A DNA stretch of 64,000 bases from Ceratorhiza oryzae-sativae (GCA_030998015.1 JARWMV010000004.1:434001-498000), one strand, 5' to 3'; shown: positions 38,934 to 51,067, counted from the first letter of the stretch. Notes: generated by a model not told the origin, from the letters alone. Numbers and translations: made by a program.

Positions 38934-39088
38934 AATACATCTCGGTTATTGGTCTGGAACATCCCCTGAATCACATGACACAGATATACCATAAAAGGCA
39001 GGTATGTTTTGAAGATGGTCTCATAAAATGTAGTAAATTGAGAAAATATTGTAGAGTGGATACATGTGTGTCAGTTTGTGACAAATTC

Positions 39089-40009
39089 ACTCAACATGCT
39101 CCATAATTGTTTGTAACAAACTCTGTTTCATTCCTTACTCTCCATGGTTGGCACTTAGCACCACTCTGTGAAATCTCCAAGCTCCACCTGTGCTTGGAGA
39201 TTTCAATGCTGACAGTCCAAAGAGTGGTGAGGGATTTGGTAGATACTACATCCCACTGGCTTAACAAGTTTTCCATAGGGATCCATATGGAGGGGGGGGG
39301 GGCAATAATATATCATAGTCAGCCACTGTCATGGCCTAGACCATTAGCACAAATTTATTCTGATCCTACTTTATCTCTATTTTCCTACCTTTCATACAAG
39401 TCCCAAGCCATGTTGGGGACACATATTGATCCAACAGTAGCCAGCCCTATGTACCACATTGTTTCCTTAGCATAGTGCCACACCCAGCTGTTGCAACCCC
39501 ACCAGATTGCAGCCTGTGCAGGCCCAGCCAAGTTTCTCTCACCCCACACCACTGCAAACACTATGGTAAAGAAGATTAAACACAATGTATTGTATATCCA
39601 AGCTAAGACACTGAGCTTTACATACAGAACGCCAGGAGCACAACCAGGTCAATTTGCAAGAAGGACATCCACACAAAGCAGATGGAATGTATTAGAAGCT
39701 ACCAGAGGTGCTTCCACTCACCCTAGTCAATCTAGGCTGAGTATAGGCTTCTATATGTACCCAGCAAAGGACAGGTTCACTTAGCATAAGTGACAATTTA
39801 GGACTGCAGGACCAGCTATATGCAGACCAAAAGGTTGTCCATGTCACCCAGAGTGCAGCTGTGTGCATCACCCCACATGTAGCATATGGTTTCCTTGCAT
39901 TGGTCCAATTACACACATTAAATACAAAATACTTATAAATGGGACACTGGTCTCAAGGCCAAACACTTGCACTGGCATGACTTATCAGTTGGGTGGGCCC
40001 TGGAAAGGT
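39089..40009. other. CG-poor gene-free DNA right of the gypsy element
   Basis: No coding frame on either strand. A run of twelve G lies at about 39291-39302. Low CG suggests old repeat sequence; no family was identified. Confidence 0.5.
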
Positions 40010-40282
40010 TGTTCAATTCACAATCATATCAGTTCATGTATGCAGTGTGCTTATATTTGTATACTCACATCTGATATCATATGTCCCCCCTTTAAAATTT
40101 GGCTTTCCTTAGTTCTCTACCTTTGTAGTTGAGCTAAGGTATAGTTTCTTTTCTTTTTCTTCATGTATTTCTCATTCTCACTATCCATGTAGTACATTTG
40201 TGACCAGGTACAGAGTTCTCTACCTTTGTAGTTGAGCTATGCACATTGGTGACTAGCTCCCCTGAAACCTTCCTGCATAAGA
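40010..40282 (+). mobile_element. Solo family E LTR (copy E4)
   Basis: Starts TGTTCAATTC and ends GCATAAGA. It carries two copies of TCTCTACCTTTGTAGTTGAGCTA. The duplication AAGGT (40005-40009) and GAGGT (40283-40287) differs by one transition. The copy is strongly C-to-T decayed compared with E1. Confidence 0.7.
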
Positions 40283-41396
40283 GAGGTTTGGGGGAAGCAA
40301 GCATGGCCTGATCCCCAGGCTGCAAGTGCAACTTGCAGGTTGGGCAGACCACAGCTAAACAACAGGTCACACCAAGGAGATGGTGGTTGAATTAAGAGCT
40401 ATGCACAACACTGGGCGATGGCATAATGTAATCATGAAGCAGCACAGAAAGCCACATCAGAAATTCTCCCCAACTAGTACACACTGTGTGTCTCTGCAGG
40501 CTGCAGCACATGGTTTGATTAAACAGAGGCATTATGAGCAAATAAACCAACAAGGGTAAGACCCTATTTATATGCCTAGTCATAGGTTGTATATGACAGA
40601 ATATGCTTAAATGAATGAGTCATTGAGCCAAGACAGCAATCTAGCCAGTTTACTGTATCCATTGTATATGCACATCTGAGTGCATGTATGACTTGAAGAG
40701 TATGAAGGCATAAATAGGAGTGCTTTCCCCTACAGGCCATACCACTCTTTTCACACCCTTACTATCTATAATCCTCTTTGACCCATTTTCTATCCTTTTT
40801 GTTATACATAAGAATCGGTTTCTATAGCAGGCACCGTGTGGCAAATTGTCAAATGTCTCACCTCCTGGTCCACAAGCCACTTGGTTGCTTCCCCCACAGA
40901 TCATGTCCCAGCCTCACATTGAATTTTTATAAAAGAACAGATAGCAAATAGCAGCTGGCTTTTGGCCCATGCAGACTGGGGGAGGTACCTATTAAAATGT
41001 GTCAAGGAGTTTGCTATCTGCCTGGCGACGGGAGAAATTGCATACAAGGTTTATGGTTTATAAGTATTGAAAACCTACTTCAAACACGATGGCCCAGTGT
41101 ATGGTATGTTTCGGGGCAATATCTTAGCATGTAGGTGGCGTTTGTGCCAATAGTTATGTGGCTCGCACGATGTTTTCTTTTTTTTCCTTTCTTGCTTCTG
41201 CATTTCTCCGGCCTGCTCGTTTGCTCAAACGTTTGCAGTAATTGAAAAATATAAATGGTTCAACATTCAGAGCTACAGAAACACGATAAACTTCTTGTTT
41301 TTTTGTTCGCAAAATTTGATCGAGCCTAATTCATGACATATTCTTGGGCATCTGAACAGACAGCTTGTGATGTGTGAAGCAGTGACATTGCCCCGC
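40283..41396. other. Gene-free DNA, right edge of the transposon island
   Basis: CG-poor up to about 41.0 kb and then normal composition. No coding frame, so the island boundary falls about 400 bp from the 3' end of the second P450 gene. Confidence 0.5.
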
Positions 41397-43598
41397 TCAT
41401 ATCACTGATTGTATGAGTTCTATGTGCTCTTGTGAGCGAGGTCTAAGCATGACCACAAATGGATCTGGGCGGCTGCGCATAATCAGTCAGAGCATGCCTT
41501 ATTCAATCAATGTCAACTTACTATATTGCGTGTCCAGATCCCTCAGACAAATTAGCGGGGATATTGTTTCCCTGCTCATCTTAGCGGGGATTATGTTAAA
41601 TGTCGCCAAGATTGATACAATGGAAATAAAGAGAGAGGTATCAGCGTAATGAATACCTGGACATGCCCTTCCGTAGAATACGTCAATCAAATGAACCAAT
41701 AAGCTTCAAAATCACTCGTCATACCGTCGACCGTACCCAAATGCCGGAGCAAGTGGGACCCCTGGAAGGAGAAACCGATCAGGATTGAACTCTTCCGGGT
41801 CAGAATATATATTTTGATCTCGGCAAATCGCCCTAAGTGGTCCCATCAGCTATTGAAAGCAGTACCCCTAATGTTACATACCATGCATTTGCGAAGCTTA
41901 ATTTGTATTGCTTTAGCATAATAACTATCGGCCCACCTGTCAATCCCACTCACACAATAGTGCCCTTAGGGATACGATAGCCCTTGTAGACGTCATCTTG
42001 GTAACAAGTGTGCGGAAATCCTGAGAGAGAGTTTCAAACGAAATATACGACATCCAATCAAGGTAATTACCACTGGGGAGAGTTGGGAACCACCGCAATA
42101 CCTCCTGCAGAAGCCGATCTATGTATGCGAGCTTTGGGCGATCGCTCAACGTGGGGAGTCGCTTTGAACCAACCACCGAGTCGATTTCCTTTTGAGCCTT
42201 TTCTTGTATTTCGGGGAAAAGGAGCATCGCAAGGACAAAGACTAGCAGAGCGCTAGTCGTCTGGAAGTGTTTTGATACGTTCTCGGTCTCCCGCCCGTCA
42301 CAATTCGAACATACTAACCGTGTCGGTGCCAGCTATGGATAGAAATCAAGATATTTTTATTAGAGCTGAATTGGGGTATGAGATATGACCTACCGGCCAA
42401 CAGAGAAACAGCCACGTCTTTGACACATTCATCAATCTCATTAGCCTCGAGGCCAAGTTTTTCCGCATCCTCAAGCAAGGATGCAATGATACACGGATCA
42501 CCCGTGCCGTTCGCCTGCAATGATAGGCTCAGTCACAAATTATCCCTAGTGATTCAACCGGGCATACAATCTGGTCTTTAGTCCACTTGTAGGCCGAATC
42601 AACCGCATGGTCCTTTTGTATCCTCCACTCCCGGGCGGTTCGTTTCCAGCTGGCTCCGGGCAACCACTCTGGAACATGAACAAGGGCGGGAAATAGGTTT
42701 ACCAAGAAGTCTGCGAGATCAAGCGTGTAGATAATGACAATATCCCAGAAATTTCAACGTACTAGATATCAACACTGCCTGTACGGCATGATCCATAGCC
42801 TCTTTTAGCTCGATGACAAATGGGTCGTCGTTGGATCGGAGATTATAGCCGTAAACTGAATTCACAAGAGTTGCCGCAGCCGTCCTAAATAGGTATCATC
42901 GTGATTTATGCAAATTTCGTATGAGGTAGAACCTACCTATGGAACTCCGAGTCAAGATCGTCCGAGGTGACAATACCATTTGATCTGTTGAGTAAACGCT
43001 GCAAAAGCAGCCGAGCCTGAACCTGTTGCGACGGATGGAACCTCTCAGCTGCTTTCTTGTGAAGCCAGGTATGCATCAGCCGACGGGTCTGTCTCCACCT
43101 TTGGTTATATCCAATAAGCGTAGTGAGCCCTGGCCAATGCATTCTACAAGGAAACCGTGTGCGGTAAGTGAGTTACACCATACCGCTGGGTTAGTTACAT
43201 ACAAAGCAGGCTCTTTTAGCATTGATGGACAAACTCGGTCAGAGTATATGCTGGATCGTCGTTCCAATAGGTTGACTGCGTCCTCCAACGAGTTTATCAC
43301 CACAATCAAAGTTCCAAACATTCGTAGTGAGATAATGTGGCCTACCGATTGAAGAATCAAGTTGGGCTTCGCGCAATACACCACGGAAGCACTTACTGTT
43401 GAGCTGCTTTCCAAGATTCATAAAACCAATGTGTTCATTCTTGGTAGGCATAGCGGGAAGGTTGCCGATGAGTGGCCAATAAGTTGGACTTGGAGGGAGA
43501 GGATATGTCTCCCGCCTCCAGTATCGTGCTTTGAACCATGCTGCTAATACAGTCGTTACTCCCACAAGAGCCCAAGGAAATGAAACAGTATCGTTCAT
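41397..43598 (-). pseudogene. Cytochrome P450 (copy 2), frameshifted near its C-terminus
   Basis: Minus-strand gene with ATG at 43598, membrane anchor, PPSPTYWPLIGN, RWRQTRRLMHTWLHKKAAERFH, helix K ExxR as EVLR, PEEFNPDRF and haem loop FGYGRRACPG. Exon plan and many splice sites match copies 1 and 3, including a 15-nt micro-exon at 41882-41896. One base is missing near 41579-41582 in the last long exon, after NIIPAK. The original frame, seen in copy 3, resumes one base later and would end at 41397-41399 through the final exon. As read, the protein instead ends at 41499 with a changed tail downstream of the haem loop. This may be a true mutation or a sequencing error. Haem-thiolate monooxygenase; substrate unknown. 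Confidence 0.75.
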
Positions 43599-44183
43599 CG
43601 TCGGGCAGCTCTGAAGGCATTCATTGTTGGTCCGCCTTCCCCCAATTATAGGCCACATTGCACGAGCCACGTTGTTCGTCCGTTATCTTTATCGCCCTAT
43701 CGACACCCGAGCTTCGCCGCTTCCCCCATTGCTAGATCCGCAAGAATTCGATGGCACAGATATCTAATTTAGGATAGATTGAGAATTCTTGAGCCTGTTT
43801 AAGTTAGGCTCTCACGGCGAATCCAGCTCACGCCGAGCCCCTGAAGAGTGGCAATGAATACCGCTGTAATAGGTGCTAAAGCTTTAATCTTTAAGCCCAT
43901 CACAAATTTAGCATTAACCGCAGGGTATAACCCCATTGGCTAGTCGCGGGGGCTTCTCATAGGATGCCCGTGTAGGTCTTTCAGCATACAAAAAATGTTG
44001 TGGCTTGCAGGGCGTTGGAATATCCACCGAGTCAATCTGCGAAGATCCCACCAAACAAGTGGGCTATCTGATCTGTTCGGGCATGAGCCCGTGGGGACCC
44101 CCTGATACGCAAACTATGCATCAGGCCACACGATGCGTGCTTCGCTAGTTGTATGCCTCAGAGATACGCCAGCAGGACAGTGG
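43599..44183. other. Intergenic region upstream of P450 copy 2
   Basis: Normal CG content, no coding frame. Presumably holds the promoter of the P450 gene; no clear TATA box was found. Confidence 0.4.
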
Positions 44184-44191
44184 GCTAGCTC

Positions 44192-44883
44192 TAGGGCTCT
44201 GTGACAAATGCAAATTTGAAAACATGTTTGACACAAACAATTATAAACGCTGTTTTCAAACAGTAACTCACCGTTTGAAACCGGTCACTCTCGAAAGCTG
44301 CACGTGGCATGCAGCCATTAGTCAGCGTCGTGCCATTGTGGCAGAGACAACCGCATTCATACTTACATTTCGCCACAGCCTATTCCCCAGCCTCTATCGA
44401 CAGCGATGCCAGTACCAAGCGGTCAGAGCTCACCAAGCCAAGTGCCAATTGACCCCCGTCTCCTGGAACTTTTGCGTCACCTTCGTACTTTGCCGGCTTT
44501 AAACTCGAGAAGCATGATATAGAGCACTATGGGTCAGCACAGAGTGCTCTGGATTATAAGCTTCAGCTTATCTTTGGTTCTCGAGTTGAAGGTCGTTCGA
44601 TTGAATTCCGGGGTCGTGGGCAGTCGCTTGAAGCAATTGTACATACATTTTCAAAATACATAGACGGGGAGGAGGGCGAGAATAGGACTCTAGGGTGGTG
44701 GGTGAAAGAACTGGCGGTTGCAGCCAGTTCAATCTCACGCTCATGTAATTCTTTAAAGATTTATCAAACGAATTACCGGTCACGGGCTATCATCATTGAA
44801 AACGGTTTCAAACTGTTTTTATGTGTTTGTCACAACGTGAGTTTTCGGTTTGAAACGTGAAAACCGTTTGTCACAGAGCCCTA
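44192..44883. mobile_element. hAT-like non-autonomous TIR element (MITE)
   Basis: A 692-bp element with perfect 17-bp terminal inverted repeats TAGGGCTCTGTGACAAA and a perfect 8-bp duplication GCTAGCTC (44184-44191 and 44884-44891). TAGGG-type ends and 8-bp duplications are typical of hAT transposons. Subterminal copies of GTTTGAAAC/GTTTCAAAC-like motifs occur at both ends (about 44253-44283 and 44798-44870), as expected for transposase binding sites. No transposase frame is present, so it depends on an element elsewhere. Confidence 0.85.
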
Positions 44884-45380
44884 GCTAGCTCGAGTCAGCA
44901 CGTGCTACCATTGGAAGTCACATGCGGTTGTGCATATGTAGTCATATGATTAGTATTTGTTATACACATATATTTGACGAGCTACATTAACACAAGGTCA
45001 AACCGCTCGGAGTAGAAGACACATAAAGGTCCGAGAAGTGTAAGAGGACGAGCATGCGGAGGGTGAGCAAGGGACAGGTACGTCGCACAAATCTGAAACT
45101 AAGACAAGAAAAGGGAAAGAGCAGACAAAATTAACAAGAAGGACCAGTCACATAACTTTCGCGAAAGCATTAAGGTATTAAAGGAAGCCCATGAGAGCAG
45201 AGAGTATTTTGTTCGCGAGTTTGACAAAGACATGGTGCTCTAACTCGGTCTAACCGACAAATTGGGTTTGGCCGGGTGGCGTTCACTACAACGTTAACCA
45301 CTGTAGAAAACAAAGCATATCACTGAGTACGAATGATGTGCTTCACTTCCGCGACTCACTCCCTGAATCTCAGAATCAAA

Positions 45381-45548
45381 TTCCACGCAGGGAGGTTCAG
45401 GGGAGCTAGATATAAATGTGCTTAGCTCAACGACGAAGGTTGAGAACTAAGGAAAGACATTTTCACAGGGGGGACGCGTGATATCAGAGGTGAGTACAGA
45501 AATACAAACACACCGCATACATGAACGGATATGATTGTAAATTTAACA
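45381..45548 (-). mobile_element. Internally deleted family E LTR (copy E5)
   Basis: Minus-orientation copy from CCACGCAGGG to AATTTAACA, with the CTTAGCTCAACGACGAAGG family motif. It is shorter than its relatives (168 bp), and no target duplication is evident. Confidence 0.65.
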
Positions 45549-45595
45549 GAAATATCAACAAGACCACGCCGTTTCTTGGAGTGATGGATTATTAT

Positions 45596-47816
45596 TCATG
45601 CCGCACAGCGTATTTGATCCACGTCGCCTGGTGAGCGAGGTGTCAAGACAAGTTTAAATGGCTCTCGTCGACTATGCAAATGAAATCAGATCAAGCACTA
45701 TTGAGGTAAAGCCACTTACTAAACAACGTGGCCAGATCTCTCCGAAAGATTAGGGAAAACCTCGTTCCCCAGCTCATCCTTTGCTACCCGTATCTGAAAT
45801 GTTGCCAAAATAGAGGCGATGGCAATAAAGAGAGACGAATCGGCGTAGTGTATCCCTGGACATGATCTACCATACCAGCATAGATGAACCCAACCGAATA
45901 CAATTAACGGGGGAAAATCACTTTTACCTTCGGCCATAGCCAAAAGCAGGGGGCAAAGGTACTTTGTGATCAAGAAACCTGTCTGGATTGAAGTCTTCCG
46001 GCTTGGTATAAATCTCTGGATTTCGGCAAATGGACCTAGCAAATCAATGAGGATTGATCTGAGACAGGATTCAACGGCATTCATTACCAAACGTTAGCAA
46101 TGCTGAAGCCAGATTCCATCAGCATACTGCACATACACTTATCCCTCGAACCACTTACACCAAGGCCCCTTTAGGGATCCGATACCCTCTATAAACATCG
46201 TCTTCATAGCACGCATGGGGAAATCCTAGGTACCAGTAAATATCGTCCGAATCGCGATTTTAAGAAAGATTCTGTAACAAACCTCCGGGAAGGATCGGAC
46301 ACCATCGGAATACCTCCTGTAAAAGTCGCTCGACATAACTAAGCTTTGGTCTGTCATCGAAGGTGGGTAAACGATCCAATCCAACAACCGAATCTATTTC
46401 TGCCTGAGCCTTCCTCTGGGTATCGGGGAACAACAACATTGCCAGAACGAACACTAGGAGGGTATTCGTGGTCTATCCTCAGTGTCGGTGAGCTTGATCG
46501 ATTTCATATAATTAACTTGAGACCAGGGCTCACTGTATCGGTACCAGCTATGTCACCAGTGCAAAGAGGTTTATTATTCAGCTAAGGATTGGCTAATAGT
46601 ATGACATGCCTGAGAGGAGCGAAACTGCTACGTTTTTGACATAATCGTCGATCTCATCAGGCTGTAGTCCGAGTTGTTCCGCATGCTCGAGTAGCGATGC
46701 AATAATCGACGGTTCACCCGCCCCACTTGACTGTGGGATTGATGCGAGTCAATGATCTGAGTAGGCGGTACGTGCAGACTGACAATTTGCTCTTTAGCCC
46801 AGTCGTATGTTGTATCTACGGCACGATCTTTTTGAATCCTCCATTCTCGAGCCGTCTTTTTCCAGCGTGCACCAGGGAACCATTCGGGGACATGGACTAG
46901 AGCTGGAAATAGGTTGACAAGAAAACCTGTAGATTCAAAAACCATTCAGAGACCGCATGTGGATAGGCATTTGGGTCATACTCGATGGGAGAGCCGCATG
47001 CAGTCCATGATCCATTGCTTCTTTCAGCTCCAGGACGAACGGATCATCATCAGATTGTAGCTTGTAGCCATAAATGGAGTCAACTAGCGTTGCAGCGGCG
47101 GTCCTGTGGCGAATTGAACTTAGTGCTTCGGCAGGTTGCATTAGATGAGGATTACCTATGGAATTCTGCATCGAGCTCATTTGAAGTGGTTGTTTTTTTC
47201 GACCTCTGGAGTAGCCTTTGCAATAGCAGGCGGGCTTGAAGCTGCTGTGAAGAATGGAAACTCTCGGCGGCTTTTTTATGTAACCAAGTGTGCATAAGCC
47301 GACGGGACTTTCTCCATCTGTCGTTGTAGCCCAACAAAGTGATGAAGCCCGGCCAGTGCATCCTAAAAGCAAAGCCAAGTCTCACAACCTGTGACGGATT
47401 CGATTAGTAGAATGTGACATACAACGAAGGTTCTCTCAACATAGTCGGACAGATTCTGTCAGAATATATGCCCGACCGCTTCTCTAAGAGATTGATGGCA
47501 TCCTCGGACGAGTTCAAGACTATAATTTGGGTTCCAAACATCCGTAATGAAATAATATCACCTGCCAGAGAGCCACGTTAAAGGTATCAACCTGGTATTC
47601 AGGTTCAATGGCGATGCACTTACTACCGAGCATTTTCCCAAGTTTCATAAATCCAATGTGCTCGTTCTCAGTGGGCATGGAGAGAAGATTGCCAATGATC
47701 GGCCAGTACATTGGACTTGGAGGCAAAGGGTATGATTGACGTTTCCGGTTCCAAAATATTAACCATGCTCCCGACACGATGGCCACGGCCCCAAGCAGAA
47801 TTGGAGGATTGACCAT
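45596..47816 (-). CDS. Cytochrome P450 (copy 3), apparently intact
   Basis: Multi-exon minus-strand gene with ATG at 47816 and stop at 45596-45598. N-terminal hydrophobic anchor (AIVSGAWLIFW), PPSPMYWPIIGN hinge, RWRKSRRLMHTWLHKKAAESFH, I-helix region GTDT, helix K ExxR as EVFR, PEDFNPDRF and haem loop FGYGRRSCPG are all in frame. A 15-nt micro-exon is at 46088-46102. One intron, just before the GTDT exon, uses a GC donor (GCATGT at 46604-46609). This is a microsomal class II monooxygenase that takes electrons from a P450 reductase; its substrate cannot be read from sequence. It is the only undamaged member of the local trio. Confidence 0.85.
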
Positions 47817-48243
47817 GGTCTGACAGCCTACAGGTTACTTCCCGACACACCTGCTCATTCTGATTTTATCAATCACGACGGTTAACTGCGTGATCTCCAC
47901 CGGTAATCTCAGCCCGAGGTTGCTTCGGGGCTTCGTCACTTCATATGTCCCCGATGCCGGACTGATGATCATGATACGTCAAATTCGTTGATCGATGCGA
48001 GGACGATCCAGATTTCGAACGGCCCGGAGGCCGACGGCAGCTCTATCAAGGTTCGTGTAGGCTGGATTGAAGGATATCACATGGCGCATGCTTGCCGTGA
48101 TCGCTGAACACCCATGAAGAACTTCCGCTCGTTCGGCCACACTAGCGGGGCTCATTCATGCAACGCCCAGGTGATTGAACTCAATTCAATTTTGCTTGAA
48201 AATTACAGCCGAATGATTCATGACCTAGATAGCCCCACAACAT
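47817..48243. other. Intergenic region between P450 copy 3 and the xyloglucanase
   Basis: No gene seen. Holds the P450 promoter side and the 3' end of the GH74 gene. Confidence 0.4.
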
Positions 48244-51067
48244 TTACGCAATGTCACCATAGCTAAGGCATCATTAGAGTTAATGTTCAGTTCAACGTAC
48301 GTAAGTCACAAAACTTACAAGATTCCACGCCCGTTGGTACCGATATAGACTCTTCCGTAGATTCGAGGGTCTCCAGAAATAGGCTTAGATGCACCAAAGG
48401 CTCATCAGAAACGATGTGTACAATTGAACACATGCGCATATACTCACATTAGTTGATGGATTGGCAAATCCGTGAGCAGCATCGTTGATCTGAACCCACG
48501 TGCTCCCCGAGTTATCCGATCGGAAGTATCCAGTCACGCCACTGATAGTGGCAGCAGCGAATACGCTCGCGTACTGCCCGCTCGTCTTGGGCGCACCCAG
48601 GCCGATTTCCCAGGCTTGGGTCACACCAGAAACTGCCGTGAAGGTTGTCCCATAGTTGGTCGAGTGGAACAGTCCTTTATCAGTCGAGACCCAAACATCT
48701 CCAGCGACGTTCGGATTTGCCACGATCTTTACCGGGCTGCTCGAGGAGCCAAGGCTTCCAGCGGTGGCGGTAAAGGTCGAACCATAATTGGTGGAAACGT
48801 AGAATTTGCTGCCAGTAGCAGCGTAGAAGACGGTGGCGTTTTTCTTATCGGACGCGATAACGCTGCTGGTAGTCAGGGTAGAAACGGTGGTAAAGGCGCC
48901 CGAGTTGCGGGATACGCTGACGCTGGAAGCGCTACGCCAGAGGATAGTATCGCCGTTGGCATTGATCGCGACCTTGCCGCCATATGCACCGTCAGGAGCG
49001 GGAGTATACGGGGTCCAATTGGCTCCCGAGTCCGTCGAAACAGCAACCTGCTTGTTACCGTCGGTTCCGTCGTTCCCGATCCGAACAACAGTGGCGGGCT
49101 AACCGAGAGTTAGATTCTTGGGAAGAGCAGCACTAAACGCCACTTGCCTTGAGGCCAGCGTAATCCATGTCAGGGGTCGTGACATAGTGGGGATTCAGGT
49201 ATGCATACTTCGGGGCAGTGGTCAAGCTCGAGTGCACGAATCCACCGATATCGCCAACTCCAGAAAGCAGGTTCGGACCAGAAGGAGGAGAGATCAGTGC
49301 CAGCACCGCGGTTTCTTCGATACCATCCGCCAGAGACTTGAGGGTGATGTTGTGAACCGTGTCCCATTTCGTGAGGTCACGACCGCCATAGACAGTTGCA
49401 CCAGTGCCTACACAAGAGAAATAAGCACAGGTTCTCAGTGCTCAACGACCTCTGGTCGTACCGTAGAGCCAGTGGTTCGAGTCGAACGGATCAATGGAGA
49501 GAGCTTGCATCATCCAGCCGATCTATGACATCATCAGGGATTGCTTGTCCGCCAGAGTCTAAACCGACATACCTGCTTCGTATCGGTGTTGCCAGGAGGG
49601 TTGAGCCAAGGCGCCAGGGATACGTCGTACTTGTAGTAGCGATTCTGTTGCTATATTTAGCCTGGAGCCGCATTCGGGCATTTTAGCACTGACCATATTG
49701 GGGTACCCAGCCCACTCCCAAAGCCTCGTCCAAGTCGCGCCCGAGTTGTTAGAGCGGAACACTTGGCTATCGGGCCACCACTCGTTCAACGGCGCAACCA
49801 TCAGTGTACCGGGCTTTTGCAGGTCGACAGCCAGCCCACTGAATCCGAACGTGAGATCGCTGCCGCTAACCGGGGTTATATCTGTCCAGGTTGAGGTCGC
49901 AATGTTGTATTTGTAAACCGCGCCAAGAGTGCCGTCGTAAGGTCCGGCATTATTGTTATAAGTGATGTAGAGCACTTTTTCAGCAGGAGAAAGGACACCA
50001 TGGTGGGGCATGTAAGTGGTTGGCTGGCCAGCGACCGCAGACCCTATCAATCAAATAGCCCATCAGCATGACATTTCCGACACATCCCAAAGGGCACTTA
50101 CAGGTCGAGCCACCATCGTTGGAAACAAATACCGAGTTGGCGTTGGTGTTTGCGACGCCGACGAAGATGCGGGGAGTCGCTGTCCCAGATTTGGATGAGG
50201 TGGAGTCAAACGTGATCCAAGCGATGCCGGTCTTGTCGCTGTTGTATCCGGTCGAATCGGAGGGATTCGCGATATATGTACCTAACCCGTCAGGTTGTAA
50301 GTTCGCCTATTTGTGTTACACACAAACAGGACGTACCAGTATTCGTGAACGACGAGACTTTGGTGAAGGTCACGCCGTAATCGGTCGACTTCCACAAGCC
50401 ATTTCCGCTTCGTGCACCGAAGAAGAGAATGGAGTTTTTGTTCGGGTCGATGGCAAGGCGCTGTGCATAGCATATGAGATGATAACCCAACACTTCGATT
50501 CGCGGCCCTCACCTCCCCAAGACCACGTCCCGGCATGTTCCCGCCTACTTTGAACGGCAGTTTTGTGACTGCCCACGTGCTTCCGTAATCAGAGGACCGA
50601 AGAACTTGTCCGTTATTGGGGTCCCAGCTGTTGGTGTACAAGCCAGTAACCGCATAGACTCGTTTCGGTTCCACCGGATCGGTTGCTGGTTCATAAGATT
50701 CGATAAGTAAACCGATAAAACCAAAGAGGGTGTCTGCTTACCGACGGCATCGACACCCCAGTAGTTCCAAGTGACGCTATCCGCAAAGTCCAAGAGCGGA
50801 GTCCACGAGTCGTCGGCGTTAAGTTTGTACAGACCTCCAATATCGGTACGGGCATAGGCAAGGCCCTTTTCCTTGGTGTTGAAAACGATACCTTTTGACC
50901 GTATGAGTACTTTATCAAATCCCAGATCACATCGGCATACCAGGCACAAATCCACCGCCTCCACCGATCTTGACGTTCTTCCATTTGTAGGCTTGGAGGG
51001 GCGAGGCTGCTCCGGCCAACCTGAGAGAGCCGAGCGCAAGGGCGACACAAGTCGCGAGTCCAAACAT
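48244..51067 (-). CDS. Secreted GH74 xyloglucanase (endo-beta-1,4-glucanase)
   Basis: Twelve exons on the minus strand: 50941-51067, 50742-50891, 50513-50685, 50337-50460, 50102-50281, 49694-50043, 49573-49650, 49462-49522, 49148-49407, 48448-49098, 48319-48383, 48244-48262. They code for 745 aa. Signal peptide at 1-20 (LATCVALALGSLRLAGAA). Many BNR-type repeats (SSDYGSTW, STDYGVTF, SNNSGATW, STNYGTTF) form the two seven-bladed propellers of GH74. The catalytic acids should be D59 in RTDIGG and D467 in GDIGGF. The C-terminus GRGIFYGDIA is the normal family end; no CBM1 is attached. The intron between 49098 and 49148 has a GC donor (GCAAGT). The enzyme cleaves the xyloglucan backbone of plant cell walls. 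Confidence 0.9.

Larger units (their letters stand above)
28510..39083 (-). mobile_element. Ty3/gypsy chromovirus with a DNA transposon in its 5' LTR
   Basis: Minus-strand element with LTRs 28510-28886 (377 bp) and 35136-39083 (377 bp once the 3,564-bp insert and one 7-bp duplication are removed). The 5-bp duplication AATTC is perfect (28505-28509 and 39084-39088). The LTRs differ by roughly 6 percent, mainly transitions. A purine tract GAAGGGGGGAAG adjoins the 3' LTR at 28887-28898. Gag, protease, RT, RNase H, integrase and a C-terminal chromodomain are all recognisable but broken. Confidence 0.92.
35136..39083 (-). repeat. 5' LTR of the gypsy element (copy B), split by a DNA transposon
   Basis: The LTR parts are 35136-35369 and 38941-39083. 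The split falls within AATACAT. Joined without the duplication they give 377 bp, the same length as the other LTR. A TATA box (TTTATATA on the plus strand) is at 35244-35251. Confidence 0.9.

Noticed and set aside
39107..39475. 122-aa plus-strand frame
   Set aside because: Lies in CG-depleted repeat DNA; amino-acid content looks random.
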